A DNA stretch of 64,000 nucleotides, taken from the NCBI GenBank assembly GCA_964494205.1, contig CAZBRD010000024.1, positions 1 through 64,000 of the forward strand, given 5' to 3'. Source of the stretch: JBBTCX01 sp964494205. Its GTDB lineage: Bacteria > Planctomycetota > Phycisphaerae > UBA1845. Every line of letters starts with the position of its first letter. Within the stretch, counting starts at the first letter, position 1. Positions 26,724 through 35,485 of this stretch are shown here, in pieces. The notes below the pieces were generated by a model. The model saw only the letters and a program-made list of their open reading frames with translations, did no database searches and was not told the origin of the DNA. Made by a program: the position numbers and the translations under genes.

Positions 26724-28571
26724 ATGAGCAAAACGGTACTGGGTATTTCAGCCTTCTATCACGACTCTGCAGCCGCCATCGTCCGCGACGGACAGATCAT
26801 CGCGGCTGCACAGGAAGAACGCTTCTCGCGGAAAAAGCACGACCCGCGTTTCCCCAAGCACGCAGTCAATTACTGTCTCGAAGAGGCGTTCATTCAACCA
26901 AACGATCTCGACGCAATCGTGTTCTACGACGATCCGCTGCTGACGTGGGACCGTGTCGTACACAATTGCCTGCATGCCGGCGCTTCAAGTCACGACCATT
27001 TTGCCAAGGCAGCACCATCCATTCTTGGAAACAAACTTTGGGTGCAGGAGAGTGTGCAGCGTTCCCTCGGCTCGCTTGGGAAACTTAACAAGCTTCTGTA
27101 CACCGAGCACCACATGTCGCACGCGGCCTCTGCGTTTTATCCATCGCCATTCGAGGAATCGGCGATTGTCACGCTCGACGGCGTCGGCGAATGGTGCACG
27201 ACTTCGCTGGGCCACGGTCGCGGCAATAAGATCGAATTGATCAAGGAAATCCACTATCCGCACTCGCTGGGATTGCTCTACAGCGCTATCACTTACTACT
27301 GCGGATTCAAGGTCAACTCGGGCGAGTACAAGCTGATGGGCCTCGCGCCGTATGGCCAACCGAAATACAAGAAGGTCATCCTCGATCACTTGATCGACAT
27401 CAAACCGGACGGCTCGTACCGCCTGAACACCGACTACTTCGGGTTCATCAATGGCGTCGTGATGACCAACGAGAAGTTCCACTCGCTGTTCGGCGGTGCG
27501 CCACGCGAGCCGGAAAGTCGCATCACGCGGCGAGAAATGGACGTCGCGGCCTCGATCCAGGCGGTGACCAATGACCTCGTCTCGCGTATCGCGAAACACG
27601 CGAAGCAGATGACGGGTTCCAAAAACCTCGTTCTCGCGGGAGGCGTGGCGCTGAACTGCGTTGCCAACGGCGAATTGCTGCGCGAAGGCGTGTTCGACGG
27701 CATCTGGATTCAACCAGCGGCTGGCGACGCAGGAGGCTCGCTCGGCGCGGCGCTACTAGCCTCACACATGTACTTCGATGTCCCGCGCGTGAAATCTGCC
27801 AACGGTCGCGATCAACAGAAGGGAAGCTATCTGGGGCCAGCCTATCGCACGGCTGAGGTGAAGGCGTTCCTCGATCGGCATGAATATCCGTATGAATATG
27901 TTTCCGACCTCGGCAATCGCGCCAAGAAAATAGCTCAGGCGATGGCTGACGGAAAAATCGTGGGCTACCTCGCGGGTCGCATGGAGTTCGGTCCGCGCGC
28001 GTTGGGGGCGCGTTCGATCATCGGCGATCCGCGCAACGCTGACACCCAGGTCATCATGAACAAAAAGATCAAGTATCGTGAGTCATTTCGGCCCTTCGCG
28101 CCGTCGGTCCTCGCGGAAGACGTGAGCGAGTATTTCGAAATGGATTGCGAGAGCCCATACATGCTGCTCGTCGCGCCGGTTTGCAAGGAGCGACAGCGCA
28201 AGTCTGACATGAGCGACTTTGACAAAGGTGACGACGACATGCTCAAGGTCGTGCGGCAGGTGCGTTCCGATATTCCTGCCATCACGCACGTGGATTACAG
28301 CGCTCGCGTGCAATCCGTGGCCGTGGAAGATAAACCCGATTACCACCGCGTGATTGAGGAGTTCAAGAAGCTCACCGGCTTCGGTGTGATCGTCAACACC
28401 TCGTTCAACGTGCGCGGCGAACCGATCGTGTGCTCTCCCAAGGACGCCTACACGTGCTTTATGCGCACTGAAATTGACCTGCTCGTTCTCGAAGATTGCC
28501 TCTTGTGGAAGGACAAGCAACCCAAGTTTGTCGACAACCAGGACTGGACAAAAGAATATGGCAACGACTGA
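26724..28571 (+). CDS. Carbamoyltransferase (NodU/CmcH family)
   Basis: The enzyme transfers a carbamoyl group from carbamoyl phosphate, through a carbamoyl-adenylate, to a hydroxyl group, commonly on a sugar. The N-terminal Kae1-like domain begins VLGISAFYHDSAAAIVRDG, with HHMSHAASAFYPSPFEE carrying the metal-binding histidines and LAGGVALNCVANGEL the nucleotide-binding loop. The C-terminal YrdC-like part has YRESFRPFAPSVL and GVIVNTSFNVRGEPIVCSPKDA. The length of 615 residues is typical. It overlaps the next small gene by 14 bases. Confidence 0.95.
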   Translation: MSKTVLGISAFYHDSAAAIVRDGQIIAAAQEERFSRKKHDPRFPKHAVNYCLEEAFIQPNDLDAIVFYDDPLLTWDRVVHNCLHAGASSHDHFAKAAPSILGNKLWVQESVQRSLGSLGKLNKLLYTEHHMSHAASAFYPSPFEESAIVTLDGVGEWCTTSLGHGRGNKIELIKEIHYPHSLGLLYSAITYYCGFKVNSGEYKLMGLAPYGQPKYKKVILDHLIDIKPDGSYRLNTDYFGFINGVVMTNEKFHSLFGGAPREPESRITRREMDVAASIQAVTNDLVSRIAKHAKQMTGSKNLVLAGGVALNCVANGELLREGVFDGIWIQPAAGDAGGSLGAALLASHMYFDVPRVKSANGRDQQKGSYLGPAYRTAEVKAFLDRHEYPYEYVSDLGNRAKKIAQAMADGKIVGYLAGRMEFGPRALGARSIIGDPRNADTQVIMNKKIKYRESFRPFAPSVLAEDVSEYFEMDCESPYMLLVAPVCKERQRKSDMSDFDKGDDDMLKVVRQVRSDIPAITHVDYSARVQSVAVEDKPDYHRVIEEFKKLTGFGVIVNTSFNVRGEPIVCSPKDAYTCFMRTEIDLLVLEDCLLWKDKQPKFVDNQDWTKEYGND

Positions 28572-28917
28572 TCAAACAAACGCCAAAGCGATAGACACAT
28601 TCTTCAACAAGGAGTTCGTCGAACTCGCGGATAAGTTGAAGCGAAGTGGGCGTGCCTTCCTTGAGACCCGACTCGACGCGAAGGCTGACTCGTATTACGT
28701 CACGCGCACAAAGCGCACGATGTCCAAAGCCGATTTTGAATCGGCGGGATGTCGCTCGCTGGAGAGCTTCCCTGACGACCTCACCCGCCTTTGGAAAAGC
28801 AAGGGCTGCGAAGACCTGCTGCCGCTCGTCCCTGGCATGGGCAAACTAGCGCGCGGGCTTTACAACCTCCAGGATCAATCGGAAGAGGTATCGCCATTCG
28901 TCTACGTGATGTATTAG
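28558..28917 (+). CDS. Small protein encoded at the end of the carbamoyltransferase operon
   Basis: ATG 28558 lies inside the last codons of the carbamoyltransferase gene, giving a 119-residue protein. The sequence is charged with no membrane segment or known motif (AFLETRLDAKADSYYVTRT, LTRLWKSKGCEDLLPLVPGM). The frame is open further upstream, but only as a shadow of the enzyme gene. Coupling suggests a partner or regulator of the carbamoyltransferase; this is inference. Confidence 0.7.
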   Translation: MATTDQTNAKAIDTFFNKEFVELADKLKRSGRAFLETRLDAKADSYYVTRTKRTMSKADFESAGCRSLESFPDDLTRLWKSKGCEDLLPLVPGMGKLARGLYNLQDQSEEVSPFVYVMY

Positions 28918-28949
28918 TTCGACGAAGAGCTGCAGCGAAGCTGGTGAAC

Positions 28950-30065
28950 CTACTTCAGATTCTCCGGATTCAGCGCCTTTAGGTCGTCCGTCACGAACAT
29001 TCCGTCCTTGCGGATCAGCGTGTTGTCGAACCAGATCTCGCCGCCGCCGTGCGCCTTGTCCTGCATACACACGATATCCCAGTGGATCGTGCTGTCGTTG
29101 CCGTTGTCGGTTTCCTTGTAGCACTTGCCGGGCGTGAAGTGGAACGAGCCCGCGATCTTCTCATCAAACAGAATATCCAGCATGGGCTGCGTGATGTACG
29201 GATTGAATCCGATGGCAAACTCGCCGATGTAGCGCGCCCCGGCATCGGCATCGAGCACGCGATTCAATTGCGCCGTGTTGCTGCTGGTCGCCTTGACGAT
29301 CTTGCCGTTCTGAAACTCGAACCGCACGTCATCATGATAGGTGCCTTGATAGATCGTTCGCGCGTTGTATTGCAGCGTGCCGTTGATGCTGTCGCGCACG
29401 GGGGCGGTGAACACCTCTCCATCCGGAATGTTGACCTTGCCGTCACACGGAATCGCTCGAATACCCTTGATCGAAAATGAAAGCTCAGTGCCCGGCCCGG
29501 TGATCCGCACCCGGTCGGTCTTCATCATTCGTTCAGCCAGCGGCTGCATCGCCTTGGCCATCTTCGCGTAGTCCATCGTGCAGACATCGAAGTAGAATTT
29601 CTCGAACGCCTCAGTGCTCATGTTTGCCTGTTGCGCCATCGAAGGATGCGGCCAACGCAGCACAACCCAGCGCGTCTTTGGCACACGGATTTCCTGATGC
29701 ACGCGCCGCCAGACCGTCGAGTCGTACCGCTTATGGCACTCCGGAGGCACATCCGAGGTTTCCGAGATGTTCCAGTTTCCGCGCATGCCGATGTAGCATT
29801 GCACCTTGCTCATCCGCAGGGCTTCAGTCTCAGCCCAGAGGTTCATCTGCTCGTCGGACGAGTTGATCATCAGCGCCCGATTGACGCGGTTGCTCTTCAG
29901 CGTCGTCAGCACATCGCCACCCGCCGCCCGCGCCACGCGAACCAACTCGCACGTCATCTCGACCGGAATATCGATCGCCTCGATGAGGATCTTCTCCCCC
30001 TTCTTCACGGCCGTGCAATAGTTGATCAACACTTCGGACAACTTGGTCATTCGCGGATCGAGCAT
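28950..30065 (-). CDS. M29 family aminopeptidase
   Basis: This is a metal-dependent aminopeptidase of the thermophilic M29 (PepS/AmpT) family. The N-terminal part has YCTAVKKGEKILIEA. Metal ligands of the C-terminal domain are visible: Glu in IPDGEVFTAPVRDS, Glu in RYIGEFAIGFNP, His in GSFHFTPGKCY and His in STIHWDIVC, plus a later Asp. The length of 371 is close to the family's 370-410. It is divergent from the groES-like gene and convergent with the carbamoyltransferase operon. Confidence 0.92.
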   Translation of the reverse strand: MLDPRMTKLSEVLINYCTAVKKGEKILIEAIDIPVEMTCELVRVARAAGGDVLTTLKSNRVNRALMINSSDEQMNLWAETEALRMSKVQCYIGMRGNWNISETSDVPPECHKRYDSTVWRRVHQEIRVPKTRWVVLRWPHPSMAQQANMSTEAFEKFYFDVCTMDYAKMAKAMQPLAERMMKTDRVRITGPGTELSFSIKGIRAIPCDGKVNIPDGEVFTAPVRDSINGTLQYNARTIYQGTYHDDVRFEFQNGKIVKATSSNTAQLNRVLDADAGARYIGEFAIGFNPYITQPMLDILFDEKIAGSFHFTPGKCYKETDNGNDSTIHWDIVCMQDKAHGGGEIWFDNTLIRKDGMFVTDDLKALNPENLK

Positions 30066-30288
30066 GGTTCACCTCACAAGAGTCGCTTCACGCCAATAGC
30101 AGTCATGGGCCGTTTCTTCGATAATTTCCGAAGATATTCGCGCACGGGAAGAATCGCAAGGTTGGTGCATATTTGCCGCTCCAACGGCACATCTCGTCAC
30201 GAAAGTGTCATGGTATTGGTTTTTGCAATCCGAAACATATACAATCGCGAAAGCCGATAAGGTACTTCGTCTGCTATGGATTGGGTGT

Positions 30289-30615
30289 ATGAACGATCGC
30301 GTACAAAAACAAAAGTCCGGCCTCGAAACGGTGGAGCCTTTGGGTAAGCGTGTGCTCATCCGCAAGGATGAGGACAAGAAAGTGACCAAGGGTGGGATCG
30401 AGCTGCCCGACTCGCTGGAGATTCCGACCATCACTGGTCGCGTCGTGGCCATCTCCGCGCTGATCGAGAACGACGACGACTACCCCATTCGTCAATACGA
30501 CCGCGTCCTCTTCAACCCCAAGCACGCGATCCCGGTCGAGTTCGAAGCCGGAAATCAGTTGTACGTCGTCCCGGTAGAAGACGTGGTCGCTGTGTTTCGC
30601 AAAGCTGCGGACTAA
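30289..30615 (+). CDS. GroES-like co-chaperonin (Cpn10)
   Basis: The protein has 108 residues from ATG 30289. VEPLGKRVLIRKDEDKKVTKGGIELPD aligns with the first strand and mobile loop of GroES, including the GGI-x-L contact for GroEL, and YDRVLFNPKHAIPVEFEAGNQLYVVPVEDVVAVF with its C-terminal half. No groEL is adjacent, so this is an extra copy or one serving a remote chaperonin. The roof-loop region is replaced by an acidic segment (ENDDDYP). Confidence 0.75.
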   Translation: MNDRVQKQKSGLETVEPLGKRVLIRKDEDKKVTKGGIELPDSLEIPTITGRVVAISALIENDDDYPIRQYDRVLFNPKHAIPVEFEAGNQLYVVPVEDVVAVFRKAAD

Positions 30616-30617
30616 CC

Positions 30618-30763
30618 GAAATGCAGAATGACGAATCGAGAATGCAGAGTGGTCACAGTGACAGAAACCGCATTCGTCATTCTAGGTTCATCATTCTACA
30701 TTCGGGCGTCATTCCTGGTTTTGAGATCTTGAAACCGCAATCGTCATTCGCTATTCGACATTC
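30618..30763 (+). repeat. ACGAAT/ATTCGT-family repeat cluster
   Basis: The whole groES-btpA spacer is made of degenerate units such as GCAGAATGACGAATCGAGAA on the left and CATTCGTCATTCTAGG, TCATTCTACATTCGGG and CATTCGCTATTCGACATTC on the right, giving arms of opposite orientation. It ends 3 bases before the ATG of the next gene. Confidence 0.7.
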
Positions 30764-30765
30764 TC

Positions 30766-31551
30766 ATGATTGATCTTCCTTCATCCGCTCTCATCGGTGT
30801 CATTCACTTACCCGCGTTGCCGGGCAGTCCATGTCACCAGCTATCGATGGACGAGGTCATCGAACGCGCCCTCACCGACGCTCGCACTCTTAAGACCGCC
30901 GGTTTCGATTCCGTCGTCGTCGAGAACTTCGGCGATGTGCCGTTCACACCTGGGCACCTGCCGCAGGCGAGCCTGGCTGCCATGGCTGTCATCGCCGATC
31001 ACGTACGTCGTGAAAGCGGCTTGATTGTCGGAATCAACTGCTTGCGAAACGACGCACTCGCAGCCCTCGGCATCGCAGCCGCTGTCGGCGCCAAGTTCGT
31101 TCGCGTGAACGTGCACACCGGCGTCTACGCGACCGATCAGGGAATCATCGAAGGCCACGCCGACCAAACGCTTCGCTATCGCAGACAACTCGGATCGCGA
31201 GTCGCCATTCTGGCTGACGTGAACGTGAAGCACGCCGTGCCGATCAGCCAGCCTGACGTCGTCCGCGCTGCCAAAGACACCGCCTATCGCGGCCTGGCCG
31301 ATGGACTAGTCCTCACCGGGCCAGCCACCGGTGAATCTGTCAACGTCGATGAACTCCGCCGCGTGCGCGAGGCTGTGCCCGACCGAAGGCTGTTCATCGG
31401 CAGCGGTGCGACGAGCAAGACAATTCGTTCACTGCTGGAGATTTCGAACGGCGTGATCGTCGGCACCGGAATCAAACAAAATGGCGACACGTCGCGCCCG
31501 ATTGATGCAGCACTTGCCAGAGAATTCGCTCAAGCCGCTGGACGTGCTTAA
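30766..31551 (+). CDS. BtpA/SgcQ family protein
   Basis: The protein is a TIM-barrel member of the BtpA family. It is recognised from IGVIHLPALPGSP at the N-terminus, GFDSVVVENFGDVPF, GAKFVRVNVHTGVYATDQGII and the C-terminal IGSGATSKTIRSLLEISNGVIVGTGIK. In cyanobacteria BtpA affects photosystem I stability, but this window shows no phototrophy; the related SgcQ is linked to sugar metabolism. The role here is unknown, and 261 residues is the normal length. Confidence 0.9.
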   Translation: MIDLPSSALIGVIHLPALPGSPCHQLSMDEVIERALTDARTLKTAGFDSVVVENFGDVPFTPGHLPQASLAAMAVIADHVRRESGLIVGINCLRNDALAALGIAAAVGAKFVRVNVHTGVYATDQGIIEGHADQTLRYRRQLGSRVAILADVNVKHAVPISQPDVVRAAKDTAYRGLADGLVLTGPATGESVNVDELRRVREAVPDRRLFIGSGATSKTIRSLLEISNGVIVGTGIKQNGDTSRPIDAALAREFAQAAGRA

Positions 31552-31589
31552 GGGCAGAAAGGATTCCTATCACGCGCGCTGCACTCATC

Positions 31590-32657
31590 ATGTGCTTTTC
31601 GTTGGTGTTCGGCTGCCAGCAAACAGATTTGAAATCGGACGAGCAAATCATTTTCTTCCCTACGCTCGGCCAACGCACCGACGACGGCGGATGGAAACTG
31701 CAAATCCACGGCTGGCTCTTCGAGCCTGAGCACAACTCAATCAGCCGTGGAATTCTCATCAATTGGCTACGCAAAAAGTTGGGCCTTTCTCCAACAGACG
31801 AATCATCCTCCATTTTCGCAGATCGCGTACGACCGTTCCTGTTTGACAACGAAGAAGACAAAACCGTAGTGATTCGAATCGCCGGCAAGGAATACCCCTT
31901 GCCACCGACCGCTGAGAACGGCCACTTTCAAAGCGAGATTGTTATTCAACCGGACCAAGCCAAGTCGCTTGCTACTGACGATAAGCCGACGTGGGTTCCA
32001 GTTGAGGCCGTGCTGGGAAAAAACGACACTCGTCAGTTTCACGGTAACGTGTTGCTACTCCCGCGCGAAGGCGTGAGCGTCATTTCCGACATCGATGACA
32101 CGATCAAGATTTCCGAAGTGCTGGATAAGAAAGCACTGCTTTCCCGCACATTTCTAAAACCGTTCGAACCCACACCGGGAATGGCTGAGCTTTATGAACG
32201 AATCGCGAAGTCAGGCGCTTCGTTCCACTACGTCTCAGCCTCTCCGTGGCAGCTATACGAGCCCTTGGCCGCCTTCTGCCGCGAAGCAAAACTGCCCAAT
32301 GGCACGTTTCATCTCGTTGCGCTACGACTCAAAGATTCCAGCGCACTGGATTTCGCCTTCAACGATTCCGAAGAAAAGAAACGACCGGCGATCGAGCGAA
32401 TCATCCGCGCCTATCCAAAGCGAAAGTTCATCCTCATCGGTGACTCAGGAGAATCTGATCCGGAAATCTACGGCAAAGTCGCGCGACAATTCCCCAATCA
32501 GGTAATTCGCATTCTCATTCGAGACATGCGTGGGCAGGATCGAACTTCTTCGCGAATGCTCGACGCTTTCGAGGGGGTACCGGTTGATCGCTGGACCGTA
32601 TTCAGACATCCTGAGGAGCTAGCCGATTTGACGTGGCGACCAAGCGCACATGAATAA
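31590..32657 (+). CDS. App1-like phosphatidate phosphatase domain lipoprotein (DUF2183)
   Basis: The catalytic HAD-like segment VSVISDIDDTIKISEVLDKK has the DxDxT motif, followed by FLKPFEPTPGMAELYERIAKSGASFHYVSASPWQLYEPL and KFILIGDSGESDPEIY, the App1 catalytic pattern. The N-terminus reads MCFSLVFGCQQ, a lipobox without the usual basic start. An ATT at 31563, 3-9 bases after AGAAAGG, would extend it with ITRA and supply a positive charge, so the true start is uncertain. It begins just downstream of the btpA-like gene. The substrate is probably a phospholipid head group or phosphatidate. Confidence 0.85.
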   Translation: MCFSLVFGCQQTDLKSDEQIIFFPTLGQRTDDGGWKLQIHGWLFEPEHNSISRGILINWLRKKLGLSPTDESSSIFADRVRPFLFDNEEDKTVVIRIAGKEYPLPPTAENGHFQSEIVIQPDQAKSLATDDKPTWVPVEAVLGKNDTRQFHGNVLLLPREGVSVISDIDDTIKISEVLDKKALLSRTFLKPFEPTPGMAELYERIAKSGASFHYVSASPWQLYEPLAAFCREAKLPNGTFHLVALRLKDSSALDFAFNDSEEKKRPAIERIIRAYPKRKFILIGDSGESDPEIYGKVARQFPNQVIRILIRDMRGQDRTSSRMLDAFEGVPVDRWTVFRHPEELADLTWRPSAHE

Positions 32658-32664
32658 CGAGGAG

Positions 32665-34401
32665 CTACAGCTCCGATTCAGCGCGACCTTCCTGTTTCGG
32701 TTTACCCAAGGTCTGCTTGACGGACTGTGATTCCAGTACGAACGACGCATTGATCGCCTGTGACTCGCACAGGAAATACAGCGCTCGCACCACAGCCGCA
32801 TAATCGAGTCCGATTCCCGTCACTTGATCGTTACCATCGAGCTCTGCTTCCGCGCCGAGCATTCGAACAAGTTGCGGAAGACTAAGCGGGCCGGTCAATT
32901 CAGGCGACATCGCGCCCGACGACGTAACCGTGCGCAAGATCTTCAACGATTGGTCGCCCTCTTTGCCGTCGATGGTCACACTCCCGTCGGGTGAACGATA
33001 AATCAACGGCGGCTCACAACGAAGATCGCTGCCCAACAATGCGATGCGCCGCTCACCAGATCGCTTGATATGAATGAGATTGGATTGATTAGAAGGAACA
33101 AGATCCAGCGCGAAATTGTCGCCGCCGAGAATCTGAGTTGCTACCGCCCCATCACGTCGCGCGACCAGCGCTTCATACGCCGCCAATCGAATGCGCGAAT
33201 CGTCGTCATCCAGCAGCTTGCGCAGCGCGATCGCCGCAGAGGCCATACCCTTCGCTTCACGCAGGGACGCAATCGCCTGCTCGCGATACGGACACTTCGG
33301 ATCGAGCGCGTGCATCGACATCGCGTCGACGGCCACATAATCCCCCAGCCGCACGCCCGCAACTGCCGCGTGAAAACTCACCGTGTCGCTCTTGTTCGCA
33401 TACAGGTCCGCCAGCACCGGAAGCGCATTTCTCCCGAGCGACTCGAAGCAGAGCGAAATCTGACTGAACGGGGCATCGGCGTTCAATATCTCGCTGCCAA
33501 GATCGCGCGCTCGCGTTTGCTCGAAAACAGGCTCGCGCGATAGGTACAAGCTTCGAACGAGATTGAGGAAGTGCGCCGACTCGTGCTGGTATTCATCCGG
33601 AATCGTCAGTTGCACAAACGAAGGCGACGTGGCGTCCGCCACGCGTTGCCGCGCCGGAAAATGTGCATTGATCCGATCCTGAATGCGCTGGGCCATACCG
33701 TACGACGGATTATTAAGTACCAGTCGCACGCGCCGATCCTGCGTGACCAAGCCGCCGCCAATGACAATACCTTCCAGCGGATTTGACTGCGTAGCCGTAT
33801 CACCCTCTGAGAACGGATTGAGGAAAACCGGCCCCGCCGCGCGAGCAAGCGATTCGCCGTAAATTGGTCCCGACGAAGTCTGCCGAAAAACCTGCAAGTC
33901 CGCCGTAAACAATCGCCCGCCACGCAACGACTTCGTTTGCGTGCCCGGCAGCGCCATCACCGAAACATCAAACGTCGACCCGGCACTGGCAGCCGCCGGT
34001 ATGTCCCCCTCGACAATCACTACAGCTGTGTCGATGTCATTGATCAACTGCTCCGGCGAAATGGTCTTCTCGCCGACGCGCTGGCTCGTGCTTCGATAAT
34101 GCTTGTGGATCGTCTGCACCAATTGGTCATAGATCGCCTTGGGGCAATCCGTTGAACCATTCTTCCCCAGCCCCACCACCAGACCGAACCCGCGCACCCG
34201 CATCGGGCCCATCCCCTCAAACGTCGCCATCGACCCGATGGTGTCGCGAAACGCAAACGACTTCGCCAACGGGTTATCAATAGGGTCCACGCCGAGGTCC
34301 TGCTTCGTACGGTTGTCCGTTTTCGGCGTGCACGCGGGCAACGCGCACATGACGGCCGACATGAACATGCCCATTCGATTGCTAAACCAGTTTCTTCTCA
34401 T
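32665..34401 (-). CDS. FlgI-like (flagellar P-ring domain) lipoprotein
   Basis: The N-terminus has a lipoprotein signal ending ALPAC. About residues 50-310 resemble FlgI, the flagellar P-ring protein: RVRGFGLVVGLGKNGS, TAVVIVEGDIPAAASAGSTFDVSVMALPGTQTKSLRGGRLFTADLQVF, and VRLVLNNPSYGMAQRIQDRINAHFP. The rest (about 310-578) has HEAT-like helical sequence (DDDDSRIRLAAYEALVARRD) and is not part of FlgI. No flagellar gene is nearby. It may form a ring or act as an envelope-associated protein; the function is unknown. Confidence 0.75.
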   Translation of the reverse strand: MRRNWFSNRMGMFMSAVMCALPACTPKTDNRTKQDLGVDPIDNPLAKSFAFRDTIGSMATFEGMGPMRVRGFGLVVGLGKNGSTDCPKAIYDQLVQTIHKHYRSTSQRVGEKTISPEQLINDIDTAVVIVEGDIPAAASAGSTFDVSVMALPGTQTKSLRGGRLFTADLQVFRQTSSGPIYGESLARAAGPVFLNPFSEGDTATQSNPLEGIVIGGGLVTQDRRVRLVLNNPSYGMAQRIQDRINAHFPARQRVADATSPSFVQLTIPDEYQHESAHFLNLVRSLYLSREPVFEQTRARDLGSEILNADAPFSQISLCFESLGRNALPVLADLYANKSDTVSFHAAVAGVRLGDYVAVDAMSMHALDPKCPYREQAIASLREAKGMASAAIALRKLLDDDDSRIRLAAYEALVARRDGAVATQILGGDNFALDLVPSNQSNLIHIKRSGERRIALLGSDLRCEPPLIYRSPDGSVTIDGKEGDQSLKILRTVTSSGAMSPELTGPLSLPQLVRMLGAEAELDGNDQVTGIGLDYAAVVRALYFLCESQAINASFVLESQSVKQTLGKPKQEGRAESEL

Positions 34402-34580
34402 CGCAACGGTTCCTATCGAAGCAGATCACGATCAGGCGGGAGGTCGCTACATCGTCCGCCACGACCCATCCGGCACGAGTGTTTCTCTAGCAGTATGGCT
34501 GAAAATGTAGCGGGATTGCACCGTCGATGCAAGCACTCGGAGCCACATCGGTCGACCGGAAAATCAGCCGGACGAACCTT

Positions 34581-35483
34581 TCACGAGGTTCCGTGGAGCA
34601 GGATATCGGCGATCGCTGTTGCAGCCATCACCACGCTCACGATGCCGTTCAACGTGAAAAAAGCCAGATTGATGTGCCGGTAATCGTTCGGGCGTACCAG
34701 CGAGTTCTGCACGATCAGCAGCAACGTGGCAATGCCCGCCCCGACATAATAGAGAACTCCAAGACGGCACTGGTATCCCAGCGCGACCAAACCAACAGCC
34801 ACAATCACGTGGGATGCCCGCGCGATCAGGAGCGCCCGCTCAGGCCCCAATCGAGACGGCAGACTGTGCAGATTCTCGCGGCGATCAACTTCAATATCCT
34901 GGCACGCATACAGAATATCGAAACCAGCAATCCAGCAGGTGACGACGATCATCAGCACCAACGCCGGCCAGCCAAGACTCGCAGGATCAATCACCAGCCA
35001 CGCAGCCACCGGTGACAATGCAATGGCACTCCCCAGATAGAAATGCGACCAGCGGGTGAAGCGCTTCGCAAATGAATATCCACAAAGATACAGGAGAATC
35101 GGCCCGGAGAGCATGATCGGCCACGTGTTCTGAAAAAACACATGAAAACCGAGACAAGCCGCGCCAAACGTCAGGATCGACAAACCCAGCATCAACCACG
35201 CAGCCACCAAACTCAGCTTGCCTGCCGGCAGCGGCCGATTGGCGGTACGCGGGTTCCGTGCATCGATCTGCGCGTCGGCGATGCGATTGAACGTCATGGC
35301 TGTGCTGCGCGCGGAGACCATACAGATGATGATCAGCCCCAGTTGTCCCCACGATGGTCGCCCCGCGGGCAAATGACGCCCCGCCAGAAACGCAGACATC
35401 AACGCAAACGGCAAAGCAAACACCGAGTGCGAGAGCTTGACCATCTCCGACCAGATTCGAATCGTCGAAACAACCGATTTCAT
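34581..35483 (-). CDS. ubiA: UbiA family prenyltransferase
   Basis: This membrane prenyltransferase attaches a polyprenyl chain to an aromatic quinone precursor. The first Asp-rich motif is FNRIADAQIDARNPRTANRPLPAG, and the second is DILYACQDIEVDRRENLHSLPSRLG; both bind prenyl diphosphate via magnesium. About eight membrane segments are present, and 300 residues is normal. The ATG lies 2 bases after the ubiX stop. In a menaquinone-using bacterium it could be MqnP or a 4-hydroxybenzoate-type enzyme; sequence alone does not decide. Confidence 0.93.
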   Translation of the reverse strand: MKSVVSTIRIWSEMVKLSHSVFALPFALMSAFLAGRHLPAGRPSWGQLGLIIICMVSARSTAMTFNRIADAQIDARNPRTANRPLPAGKLSLVAAWLMLGLSILTFGAACLGFHVFFQNTWPIMLSGPILLYLCGYSFAKRFTRWSHFYLGSAIALSPVAAWLVIDPASLGWPALVLMIVVTCWIAGFDILYACQDIEVDRRENLHSLPSRLGPERALLIARASHVIVAVGLVALGYQCRLGVLYYVGAGIATLLLIVQNSLVRPNDYRHINLAFFTLNGIVSVVMAATAIADILLHGTS

Positions 35484-35485
35484 GT

